Positions 19,863-27,530 of a stretch of 64,000 bases of DNA are shown in pieces. The notes under the pieces are model-generated. The model searched no databases and was not told where the DNA came from. It was given only the letters and a program-made list of their open reading frames with translations. The DNA is from Rhizobium sp. WYJ-E13 (lineage in GTDB: Bacteria; Pseudomonadota; Alphaproteobacteria; Rhizobiales; Rhizobiaceae): assembly GCF_018987265.1 (NCBI RefSeq), contig NZ_CP076853.1:1674001-1738000 (forward strand). The letters run 5' to 3'. Positions within the stretch are counted from its first letter, which is position 1; every line of letters begins with the position of its first letter. A program made the translations under genes and the position numbers.

Positions 19863-20612
19863 TTACCGTCGCGGGAGCTCCGGCCGCACTCCCGCGACGG
19901 CCTTGTCCATACGCTTGGCATTGAGTGCACCGGTATCTTCGATCTTACCATCAGCCGTTGCCTTGATGACGCCGCGCGGGGCGAACTGCCGGCGGAAGGC
20001 CGGGTACTTCGGATAGAAATAGCCCTCCGGCTCCTCCTCGGCATTGAGGTGATAAAGATTGCCGAAGAACTCGTCGAAGCCGTGCTTGATCGGCAGATGC
20101 TGATCCTGGTCGCCGAGATGGTTCTTGCCGAACTGGCCGGTCGCATAGCCCCTGGTTTTCAGCACGTCGGCAATGGTCGGCATCCAGTCCTGAATGCCAT
20201 GCGGGTCGCCGGGCATGCCGATGGTGAGAAGGCCCGTGCGGAACGGCTCCTGCCCGAGGATGAAAGAGGCACGGCCGGCTGTGCAGCTCTGCTGGCCGCA
20301 GGAATCGGTAAAGATCGCCCCTTCCCTGGCGATGCGGTCGATATTCCGCGTGCGATAGCCCATCAGACCCATGGTGTAGGCGCTGATCTGTGGAATGCCG
20401 ATATCGTCGCCGAAGATGACGAGAATGTTCGGCGGTTTGCCGGAACCACCTCCCTGGGCGGGTGCTGTCTGCGGCGTCTGCGTCGCAGCCTGATCGACCG
20501 CGGACGAGGCGGCGAGAGCCGTGATCGCAAGCGACGTGCCGCCAAGCAGAAGGTTACGGCGGCTGACGGTTGCCAACGTATCATCCTGCTCTTGATTTTC
20601 GACGTCTTTCAT
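19863..20612 (-). pseudogene. Sulfatase missing its C-terminal half
   Basis: 249 residues. A twin-arginine signal (SRRNLLLGG) is followed by the N-terminal half of an arylsulfatase: metal-site DD in VIFGDDIG, the formylglycine motif in CTAGR, and the conserved GKNHLGDQD. Intact members of this group run to roughly 540 residues. Here homology stops after NAKRMDK, and the last codons fall inside a perfect 12-bp inverted repeat. The missing half carries part of the active site, so it is probably inactive unless the remnant has a new role. The start at 20612 follows GGAGGAG. Motif copy C lies 58 bases upstream. Confidence 0.75.
19867..19900. repeat. Perfect 12-bp inverted repeat at the sulfatase break
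   Basis: CCGTCGCGGGAG and CTCCCGCGACGG are separated by 10 bases and overlap the last codons of the truncated sulfatase. There is no adjacent T run. It may be a transcription-ending hairpin or a scar of the deletion that removed the rest of the gene. Confidence 0.7.
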
Positions 20613-21060
20613 CGATCTCCTCCACGAGATGAAACCAGCACGCGAATGCTTTGCCAAATTCCATGATCGCGGAAGTACGTAACGGTAAACATCGGGCGTA
20701 AACGGCCGCGTTAACGGGCCAGGCCTTGCCGCAGCCTCCGATATCAGCCTGTCACATATTCTTCGCCGTCGCGCGTTATTGCCTGCGCGAAGCAATGACT
20801 GAAATTGGTCGAGAATGATGCCCATGTGTCACCACATAAACAGGCCAACAGCCGGCGAGCCTGAGTGACGGCGCGACCAGGGGTTGGCATCGAGCTCGCG
20901 ACACGCTTTAGGCCACTTGTGCAGGCACCAGCCGCGCCCGTAAGTCGCCTCGACGTTAATGCAGTTCTTATGTTCCCTGCCCCGGGCAATATCGATTTCC
21001 TATGGGCTTTTCGACAGACTCCCTCCTGCAATCCTGTCGATGACCTCAAGGAAGAAACCC
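20613..21060. other. Intergenic region upstream of the sulfatase
   Basis: 448 bases. It carries motif copy C near the sulfatase. The remainder contains only short overlapping frames with poor starts, and I see no convincing gene, RNA or repeat in it. Confidence 0.5.
20670..20707 (-). promoter_or_regulatory. Shared 18-bp motif, copy C
   Basis: Read towards the sulfatase gene this is GTTTACCGTTACGTACTT (20673-20690), preceded 7 bases earlier by a second GTTTAC. It ends 58 bases before the start at 20612. Copies A and C also share GGCC before the first TTTAC and CCG after the core. Confidence 0.6.
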
Positions 21061-21246
21061 ATGTTCGGCCAGAGCGGCGTAGCTTACCTGGCGCGTGAAC
21101 GCGAAATCATCGCCGGCCCAAGCAGAATCCGGAGGACCTATCGGCAGTTTCTGGCGAGTCTGATGACAGCAGGCATCCTCGTCATGCGGTTGGCGGTCGC
21201 GATCGCCATCCGGCTGGTACCGCACAGCGTCTCCTTCCAGCGCTAA
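21061..21246 (+). CDS. Possible small membrane protein, 61 residues
   Basis: Begins at an ATG preceded by AAGGAAG (21048-21054) at good spacing. The product is basic at the N-terminal side and has one hydrophobic segment (LMTAGILVMRLAVAIAIRLV). No family is recognised and there is no operon partner, so this is a tentative gene. Confidence 0.4.
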   Translation: MFGQSGVAYLAREREIIAGPSRIRRTYRQFLASLMTAGILVMRLAVAIAIRLVPHSVSFQR

Positions 21247-21252
21247 TCACGC

Positions 21253-21363
21253 TCAGTCTGCCGCAGTGAAATGCGCCAGCTGGTCGGTATAGGACTTCTG
21301 GAAAGCCGGCGGGACATCCGCGCATGACGCAGCGCACGCGGATGTGTCGAGGGCCAGGACGGG
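21253..21363 (-). pseudogene. Possible C-terminal gene remnant
   Basis: A minus-strand frame without a start codon reads through about 36 residues ending DVPPAFQKSYTDQLAHFTAAD, then stops. Its codon use looks like genuine coding sequence. It lies between the small ORF and the 103-residue secreted protein. No family is recognised. It could be the tail of a deleted gene or chance. Confidence 0.25.
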
Positions 21364-21366
21364 CGA

Positions 21367-21678
21367 TCACCGGCCGAGCCAGCGATATTCCTGGATCGAG
21401 GCCTTGCCGGTCTTCTTGTCGTAAAGGCAGATCAGGTTGACGTTCTTGGCCCGGCTCTTGCCCTTGCCCATCGAGCCGCGCAGCAGAACGGCGACCTTGC
21501 CCGTGGCGTCGTCGAAGACGATAGGCGCGGTGGCTTCGGGCGTATCCATGCCGGATTGGCCGATGCACGTGCCGTTCACCTTGGCAAACAGCGCATTCCA
21601 GGCGGCATCGCTGGAGGCGCCGGCATAGTGAGCCGTCAACAGCAGTGTGGCGGCCGCAATCGTCATTGTCTTGATCAT
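21367..21678 (-). CDS. Small periplasmic protein, unknown function
   Basis: 103-residue product with a signal peptide (MIKTMTIAAATLLLTAHYAGA) and a mature part of about 80 residues containing two cysteines (GTCIGQ and LICLYD) that could form a disulfide. The start at 21678 is chosen for the signal peptide; the longer frame adds an unrelated extension. No known domain is recognised. It lies downstream of, and co-oriented with, the LysR gene. Confidence 0.65.
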   Translation of the reverse strand: MIKTMTIAAATLLLTAHYAGASSDAAWNALFAKVNGTCIGQSGMDTPEATAPIVFDDATGKVAVLLRGSMGKGKSRAKNVNLICLYDKKTGKASIQEYRWLGR

Positions 21679-21788
21679 TCTCAAACCCTTGTTGAACGGA
21701 AAGGAATCGTTCCCGTGCGGGACTTGTTGGCGAGAAGTCGGCGGAACTGAGACTTCCGGTTTTGCGGCTGCCGATTTCTCAGCGTCTT

Positions 21789-22688
21789 TCAATCGTTTCC
21801 CCACACACCAATCAACATCTTGAGAAAACGCTCCGCTGCCGGTGACAGGGTGCCGCCGCGACGGCGAACCACGCCGATCGTGCGTGATATCTCGGGATTG
21901 CGGATCGGGCGGGTGATCAGAAACGGATGGTCTTCTCTTGGGGTAGCCATTCTCGGCAGTACGGAAATCCCGAGGCCTGCCTCCACCAACCCGAGGGAGG
22001 TGGACAGATGGGTTACCTCGTAGAACCAGCGAAGCTTGATGTTCGATTTTGCCAGTGCTGCATCGAGCAGCGTTCTGTTGCCGCTTGATCGGTGAACCGT
22101 GATCAGATGATAGGGTTCCAGTTCCGCCCACCCGACCCATGGTTTTGCTGCGAGAGGGTGATCCTTGCGCGCTGCAAGCACGAATGGGTCTTCCGCGAGC
22201 CGCTCGAAGGTCAGGTCCGGATCCGACGTACCCATGATATTTATGCCGAACTCAACCTCCCCGCGAGCCACGGCTTGAAGACCGTCGGTCGCCGGCAAGT
22301 CGAGGATGCGGAAGCGGATGTTCGGGTACTCCTCGTTGAACTGTCTGATGACTGTAGGCAGGAAGTAGAATGCCGCGGTGGGGAGGCATGCGATCGTTAC
22401 CAATCCGCCCCGATTGGGTCCAACGTCACGAACAGCAAACAGAGAGCCATCGAACTCCTCCAGCATACGCCGGACGAGCGGCACGAACTCTGTACCGAGA
22501 GCCGTGGCGCTGACATGCCTGGTTGTCCGCTCCAGGAGCGGCGCTCCGACAACCTGCTCCAGTTTCTGAATGCGGCGGCTCAACGCGGGCTGTGACAGAT
22601 GCAAGGCCTCGGCGGCGCGATGAAAGCTCTCCAGCTCTACGACGCTCAGGAACGCGCGAAGGTCAAGGATCTCGCAATTAATGCTCAT
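21789..22688 (-). CDS. LysR-type regulator of the PrpF/ABC locus
   Basis: 299-residue LysR-type regulator. The N-terminal winged HTH (about 6-65) reads LRAFLSVVELESFHRAAEALHLSQPALSRRIQKLE. A periplasmic-binding-like effector domain follows (about 90-295). It is divergent from the PrpF-like isomerase and ABC importer genes with a 114-base gap, the usual LysR geometry, so it probably activates them in response to their substrate or a pathway intermediate. Confidence 0.92.
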   Translation of the reverse strand: MSINCEILDLRAFLSVVELESFHRAAEALHLSQPALSRRIQKLEQVVGAPLLERTTRHVSATALGTEFVPLVRRMLEEFDGSLFAVRDVGPNRGGLVTIACLPTAAFYFLPTVIRQFNEEYPNIRFRILDLPATDGLQAVARGEVEFGINIMGTSDPDLTFERLAEDPFVLAARKDHPLAAKPWVGWAELEPYHLITVHRSSGNRTLLDAALAKSNIKLRWFYEVTHLSTSLGLVEAGLGISVLPRMATPREDHPFLITRPIRNPEISRTIGVVRRRGGTLSPAAERFLKMLIGVWGND

Positions 22689-22802
22689 GACGCATCAATC
22701 CTCCGATTCTTAGCATTTCACAAATAAACGCCTGTTCCGATAATTGGATCAAACGGTGCCGATTGATACGGCGATGACATAATTCTGATGGAAGCACAAG
22801 CG

Positions 22803-23885
22803 ATGAACGACCTGTTGGCGATCCCTTGCGTATTGATGAGAGGCGGCACCTCGAAGGGTCCGTTTTTCCTGGCAAGCGATCTTCCCGCGACTGCCGGTCA
22901 GCGTGACGAGATCCTGCTGTCCATCATGGGCTCGGGTCATCCGCTGCAGATCGACGGCATCGGCGGCGGCAATCCGGTCACGAGCAAGGTGGCGATCGTC
23001 GGGCCTGCCGGCATTGCCGGCGCCGACGTGGATTATCTCTTTGCACAGGTGCGGATCGACCAACAGATTGTCGACACCTCCCCGAATTGCGGCAACATGC
23101 TGGCTGCGGTCGGCCCGTTTGCCATCGAAGCCGGACTCGTCCCGGTTCGCGGAGAAACGACGCTCGTCCGGATCCATAATGTCAACACCGGCAAGCTGAT
23201 CGAGGCCGAGGTTCCCACTCCAAACGGCAGCGTCTCCTATCTGGGTGATGCTGCAATCGATGGCGTGCCCGGACGAGCAGCGCCGATCGCACTGACCTTC
23301 ATGGACGCAGCCGGGGCTCGTACCGGGCAGCTCTTCCCCACTGGCAGGCCCATCGACCTGATCGATGGCGTTGCTGTCACCTGCATCGACTGCGCAATGC
23401 CGATGATGTTGATCGAGGCCGCCGCGATCGGCGCGACCGGCTCGGAATCGGCGGCTGAACTCAATGCTGATGAGGAATTGCTGACGCGGCTGGAAAAGTT
23501 GCGTATCGCTGCTGGCGAACGGATGGGCCTCGGCGACGTGCGCAATCAGGTAACGCCGAAGCCGGTTCTCATTTCCCGGCCAAAGTCGGGAGGTGACATC
23601 AGCGTACGGTATTTCATGCCGCATCAATGTCATCCGTCGCTGGCAACCACCGGCGCCGTGGGAATCGCCACAGCCTGTATCAGCCAGGATACGGTCGCTT
23701 CGCTTCTGATCGGCAGGCGTACCCCTCCAGTCGTTCTTTCCATAGAACACCCAAGCGGTCACCTGGACGTCAAACTGTATGAGAGGGACGGCCAGGTCGT
23801 CGCCGGAATCCTTCGCACCGCCCGCCGGCTGTTTGAAGGACACGTATTCGCAAAACCTGTCGCGCGACTGGGTTACGCGGCATAA
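22803..23885 (+). CDS. PrpF-family isomerase, 4-oxalomesaconate tautomerase-like
   Basis: 360-residue PrpF-fold protein. N-terminal MRGGTSKGPFF and IDGIGGGNPVTSKVAIVG match the GalD/4-oxalomesaconate tautomerase and methylaconitate isomerase group. A conserved Cys in DTSPNCGNML is a likely catalytic residue. The start at 22803 follows GGAAG at 9 bases. There is no prpC/prpD or gallate-ring-cleavage gene next to it. The ABC importer downstream suggests that it works on an imported carboxylic acid; the exact substrate is inference. Confidence 0.85.
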   Translation: MNDLLAIPCVLMRGGTSKGPFFLASDLPATAGQRDEILLSIMGSGHPLQIDGIGGGNPVTSKVAIVGPAGIAGADVDYLFAQVRIDQQIVDTSPNCGNMLAAVGPFAIEAGLVPVRGETTLVRIHNVNTGKLIEAEVPTPNGSVSYLGDAAIDGVPGRAAPIALTFMDAAGARTGQLFPTGRPIDLIDGVAVTCIDCAMPMMLIEAAAIGATGSESAAELNADEELLTRLEKLRIAAGERMGLGDVRNQVTPKPVLISRPKSGGDISVRYFMPHQCHPSLATTGAVGIATACISQDTVASLLIGRRTPPVVLSIEHPSGHLDVKLYERDGQVVAGILRTARRLFEGHVFAKPVARLGYAA

Positions 23886-23930
23886 TAACCGTGGCCGCCG
23901 GGAGGGCGCCACCAACAGGAGGAGAATATC

Positions 23931-24932
23931 ATGCGCAAACTCATGCTCGCCCTCGCGGCAACCGTCGTGTTTGCCGGTTCCGCATTTGCGGATCCGGTCC
24001 GCATCAGCGTCGGCTCTTACAACCTCAACAATCTTCCCTTTCCGGTCGCCCAGGGGCTTGGCCTTTATGAAAAGGAAGGCCTGGAGGTGACCGTCGAAAA
24101 CTTCGCATCGGGCGGGTCGAAGACGCTTCAGGCGCTTGTTGCCGGCTCGACGGATATTGCCGTCGGCTTCTACGACCATACGATCCAGATGCAATCGCAG
24201 AAGAAGGCTGTCGTGGCGTTCGTACAGCTCGCCCGCAATTCAGGGCTCGTGCTGGCTGGCGGCAAGAACAGCACTTTCGATCCGGCAAAACCGGAAACGA
24301 TCAAAGGCGCAAAAATCGGCATCACCTCGCCGGGCTCGTCTTCCGATTTCTTCGTCCGCTATTATCTGCAGCGCCACGGCCTGTCCGCCGACGACGTCTC
24401 GCTGATCGGCGTTGGCTCAGGATCTGCCGCTGTCGCGGCCGTTGAGCAGGGCAAGGTCGACCTCCTCGTCAACTACGACCCGGCAGCGACCTTCATCGAG
24501 GCCAAGGGCGTCGGCAAGATCCTGATCGACGGGCGCAGCGACGACGGTGCGAAGGCGATCTATGGCGGGATTTACCCGACCTCCGTTCTCTATGCCACGC
24601 AGAGCTATATCGAGGAAAATCCGGAGACCATCCAGAAGGTCACGAATGCGACGGTCAAAGCGCTCGAGTGGATGAATAGCCACTCGGCGGAGGAGATCGT
24701 CGACAAGCTGCCGAAGGAGTTCATTTCCGGCGATCGTGACACCTACGTCAAGGCGGTCGAGAACGCGAAAGCGATCTTCTCGAAGGACGGGCGCATCAAC
24801 GAGGAGGATATCAAGATTCCCCTCGCCGTTCTGAAGAGCTTCAACGAAAAAGTCGCGGCGGCCGAAATCGACCTTACGAAAACCTACACGAACGAGTTCG
24901 TCGGCAAGGTCCCGAACGTCGCAGCCAACTGA
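23931..24932 (+). CDS. ABC importer binding protein, NitT/TauT family
   Basis: 333-residue periplasmic binding protein (NMT1/SsuA-like) with a signal peptide (MRKLMLALAATVVFAGSAFA). The mature protein begins DPVRISVGSYNLNNLPFPVAQGLGLYEKEGLEV, a typical family opening, and has GGSKTLQALVAGSTDIAVGF. The family binds sulfonates, nitrate, thiamine precursors or aromatic acids. It is 45 bases after the PrpF-like gene and 12 bases before the ATPase gene. The substrate is unknown, probably an organic acid given the PrpF neighbour. Confidence 0.9.
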   Translation: MRKLMLALAATVVFAGSAFADPVRISVGSYNLNNLPFPVAQGLGLYEKEGLEVTVENFASGGSKTLQALVAGSTDIAVGFYDHTIQMQSQKKAVVAFVQLARNSGLVLAGGKNSTFDPAKPETIKGAKIGITSPGSSSDFFVRYYLQRHGLSADDVSLIGVGSGSAAVAAVEQGKVDLLVNYDPAATFIEAKGVGKILIDGRSDDGAKAIYGGIYPTSVLYATQSYIEENPETIQKVTNATVKALEWMNSHSAEEIVDKLPKEFISGDRDTYVKAVENAKAIFSKDGRINEEDIKIPLAVLKSFNEKVAAAEIDLTKTYTNEFVGKVPNVAAN

Positions 24933-24944
24933 CAGGAGGAGGTC

Positions 24945-25775
24945 ATGGCATTGGCCGTAGTAAAAACCGCAGCCCCGACGGACAGTCCGCATCAAGCAAA
25001 GCCGATGGTTTCCATCGACGCGGTCACCATGGCCTTTGGCGCCTACGTGGCCGTGCAGGATGTGAACTTGAAAGTCTCCGATGGTGAGTTCCTCGCCATC
25101 GTTGGTCCAACCGGCTGCGGCAAGAGCACAATACTCAATGCAATCGCCGGCCTGCTGAAACCTGCTGATGGCACCGTATCGATCGACGGTCAGCCGGTAC
25201 GCGGGGTTCAGAACGACATCGGTTATCTCTTTCAGCAGGATGCATTGCTTCCGTGGAAGACCGCAATCGAGAACGTGGAGCTCGGGCCTATGTTCAAGGG
25301 TGTCGGTACTGCCGAACGTCGCGAGCAGTCGATGAGATGGCTGGCGAAAGTCGGGCTGAAAGGGTTCGAGCATCGCTATCCCCACCAGCTTTCAGGCGGA
25401 CAGCGCAAGCGCGTCCAGATGGCCCAGGCGCTGATCACTGGTCCCAAGGTCATTCTGATGGACGAACCTTTCTCCGCGCTCGATATCCATACCCGCCATC
25501 TGATGCAGAACGAACTGTTGCGGCTTTGGCAGGAAGAAAGACGCGCGGTCGTGATGATCACGCACGACCTCGAGGAGGCAATTGCTCTCGGTGATCGGGT
25601 CGTGGTGCTTGCTGCGGGACCGCGTTCGCGCGTGATCGACAGCTTCCCCGTCGATCTCGAACGCCCTCGCGATGTCGCGGAAATCAAGCTCGATCCGCGC
25701 TTCATGGATCTTTATCGCAACATCTGGTCGTCGCTGCGCGGCGAAGTGGAGAAAAGCTATGAACGCCATGACTGA
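24945..25775 (+). CDS. ABC importer ATPase, SsuB/TauB type
   Basis: 276-residue nucleotide-binding subunit. Walker A is GPTGCGKST, the Q-loop is in LFQQDALLPW, the signature is LSGGQRKRVQMAQAL, Walker B is VILMDEPFSALD, and the H-switch is MITHDLEEA. The DALLPW context is typical of NitT/TauT ATPases. It overlaps the permease gene by 17 bases, showing translational coupling. Confidence 0.93.
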   Translation: MALAVVKTAAPTDSPHQAKPMVSIDAVTMAFGAYVAVQDVNLKVSDGEFLAIVGPTGCGKSTILNAIAGLLKPADGTVSIDGQPVRGVQNDIGYLFQQDALLPWKTAIENVELGPMFKGVGTAERREQSMRWLAKVGLKGFEHRYPHQLSGGQRKRVQMAQALITGPKVILMDEPFSALDIHTRHLMQNELLRLWQEERRAVVMITHDLEEAIALGDRVVVLAAGPRSRVIDSFPVDLERPRDVAEIKLDPRFMDLYRNIWSSLRGEVEKSYERHD

Positions 25776-26532
25776 ACGCCTTATCCAAATCGTGCTCTTG
25801 GTAGCAATTGTCGGAGGCTGGCAGCTGGGTGTCGCGGTCGGATTCATCGACGTCTTCTTTTTTCCGGCTCCGGTCGACATCTTCAATCAGGTCGCATCCT
25901 GGGTGGTGGACACCAGCTTCTATAGCCATGTCGCCATCACCCTGACGGAAACCGTGCTCGGCTATCTGGTCGGTACGGCACTTGGTGTAGCAGCAGGCGT
26001 CTGGCTCGGTCTCAGCCGTTCGACCGCGCGTATTCTGGACCCCTTCATCAAGGGCTTGAACGCGATTCCTCGAGTCGTACTCGCGCCGATCTTCGTCCTC
26101 TGGCTCGGCCTCGGCCTCTGGTCCAAGGTGGCGCTTGCCGTGACGCTGGTGTTCTTCGTGACATTCTTCAACGCCTTGCAAGGCGTCCGGGAAGTGAACC
26201 CGGTGGTGCTGTCGAACGCCCGCATTCTGGGGGCCAGGCGGTCGGATCTGCTCCGCCACGTCTATTTCCCGGCAGCCGCGAGCTGGATCCTCTCCTCCCT
26301 GCGCACATCGGTCGGCTTTGCCGTCGTTGGAGCGATCATCGGCGAATATCTTGGCTCTTCCGCTGGTCTTGGCTACCTCATCGCCCAAGCAGAAGGCAAT
26401 TTCGATGCGGTCGGTGTCTTCGCAGGCATCCTGATCCTGGCGGTTTTTGTCCTTATTATCGACAGCATCCTGGACATCGCCGAGAAGCACCTCATCAAGT
26501 GGAAAACGAGCGTTTCCGAACGGCCTGCATGA
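25759..26532 (+). CDS. ABC importer permease, SsuC/TauC type
   Basis: 257-residue inner-membrane permease with about six spans and the EAA loop around EVNPVVLSNARILGARRSDLLRHVYFPAA, which contacts the ATPase. The start at 25759 (MNAMTERLIQ) is chosen because it follows GGAGAAAAG and keeps the N-terminus short; it lies inside the ATPase 3' end. Last gene of the PrpF/ABC operon. Confidence 0.92.
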   Translation: MNAMTERLIQIVLLVAIVGGWQLGVAVGFIDVFFFPAPVDIFNQVASWVVDTSFYSHVAITLTETVLGYLVGTALGVAAGVWLGLSRSTARILDPFIKGLNAIPRVVLAPIFVLWLGLGLWSKVALAVTLVFFVTFFNALQGVREVNPVVLSNARILGARRSDLLRHVYFPAAASWILSSLRTSVGFAVVGAIIGEYLGSSAGLGYLIAQAEGNFDAVGVFAGILILAVFVLIIDSILDIAEKHLIKWKTSVSERPA

Positions 26533-26567
26533 CAATCGTCAGCGGTAACAGAGAAGCCTGTTCACAA

Positions 26568-26600
26568 GCGTCCTCCCTTTTACCCAAAAAGGGAGGACGC
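26568..26600. terminator. 14-bp hairpin after the ABC operon
   Basis: GCGTCCTCCCTTTT and AAAAGGGAGGACGC are perfectly complementary around ACCCA. The A/T pairs are at the loop end rather than as a 3' T run. It lies between the importer operon and the convergent TauE gene and probably ends transcription or protects the 3' end. Confidence 0.55.
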
Positions 26601-26686
26601 AGACGCTCTGCGCACTTCACCGGTGGCATCCTGCGCGATCCCTTCAAGTGCAAGGTGACCGGTGCGACACCGTAAAGTCGACGGCC

Positions 26687-27433
26687 TCAGCGCGGCCACA
26701 GACACATCTCCGCGCCGAGCAGCAGAAGGCAGACGAGAAACCAGCGGCGGAAGGTTGCCGGCGCAATCCGATCGCGCAGCACCTGCCCGGTCCACATGCC
26801 CGCCAGTGCCGGCAGGATCGCGAGGACTGAAAGCGCAAGATTGCCCCCTTCGAAAGCGTTGCGCAGGCCGAGCGAGGCTGCAAGCGCAACCGTGGAGACG
26901 GTAAAGGACAGGCCGAGCGCCTGCACCAGATCATCCTTCGCAAGCCCGAGCGCCTGCAGATAAGGCACGGCCGGGACAACGAAAACGCCTGTGCTGCCCG
27001 TGACGAGGCCCGTCGCCGCACCGATGACGGGCGAAAGCCATGGCTCCATCGCCGCCGGCACGCGGAGCGGACGGCCAATGAGCGCATAGGCGGAATAGAA
27101 TACCAGCGTCGCGCCAAGCCCTTTGGTCGTAGCGCCGGTATCGCCGCTCGCAAGCCATGCCGACCCAAGCATCGTTCCCGCAACGACGGCTGTCATCATC
27201 GGCCAGAACCGACGCAGAAGCGGAACGAAGCTCGGGCCTGCAAACAACTGCCAGAGATTGGTGACCGACGACGGTGCGATCAGCAGGCTTGCCGCCGTCA
27301 GCGGCGAGGTCAAAACGCCCAATATGCCCATGGCGACCGTCGGAAGTCCCATGCCGGTGACACCCTTGACGAGGCCGGCGGCAAAGAAGGTGGCGGTGAT
27401 TGCTGACAGGAAGGTGATGGACAGCTCGAACAT
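26687..27433 (-). CDS. TauE/SafE-family (TSUP) anion transporter
   Basis: 248-residue membrane protein with about eight hydrophobic segments in two repeats. The N-terminal half begins with ATFFAAGLVKGVTGMGLPTVAMGIL and the second repeat with GAATGLVTGSTGVFVVPAVPYLQALG, both hallmark TSUP motifs. Members export sulfite, sulfoacetate or related organic anions. It is divergent from a LysR gene over a 97-base gap with a perfect inverted repeat, so it is likely under that regulator. Confidence 0.88.
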   Translation of the reverse strand: MFELSITFLSAITATFFAAGLVKGVTGMGLPTVAMGILGVLTSPLTAASLLIAPSSVTNLWQLFAGPSFVPLLRRFWPMMTAVVAGTMLGSAWLASGDTGATTKGLGATLVFYSAYALIGRPLRVPAAMEPWLSPVIGAATGLVTGSTGVFVVPAVPYLQALGLAKDDLVQALGLSFTVSTVALAASLGLRNAFEGGNLALSVLAILPALAGMWTGQVLRDRIAPATFRRWFLVCLLLLGAEMCLWPR

Positions 27434-27483
27434 GCCGCATCGGTAGCAGCTTCGAGGCCATGGACAATGCGGAAGTTCCCCAG

Positions 27484-27510
27484 CCTGCCTTCGGCTGGCC
27501 CGAAGGCAGG
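27484..27510. promoter_or_regulatory. LysR-type operator / inverted repeat
   Basis: CCTGCCTTCGG and CCGAAGGCAGG are perfect 11-bp arms around CTGGC. The inner TTCGG-N5-CCGAA fits the T-N11-A LysR rule. It lies between divergent tauE-like and lysR genes, close to the lysR start, which would allow autoregulation. Confidence 0.55.
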
Positions 27511-27530
27511 AGATGCCTTATTGTGGCAAA

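Noticed and set aside
22749..24194. 481-codon minus-strand frame over the PrpF-like gene
   Set aside because: The plus strand encodes a clear PrpF-fold protein followed by a binding protein with a signal peptide; the antisense frame crosses both and shows no domain.
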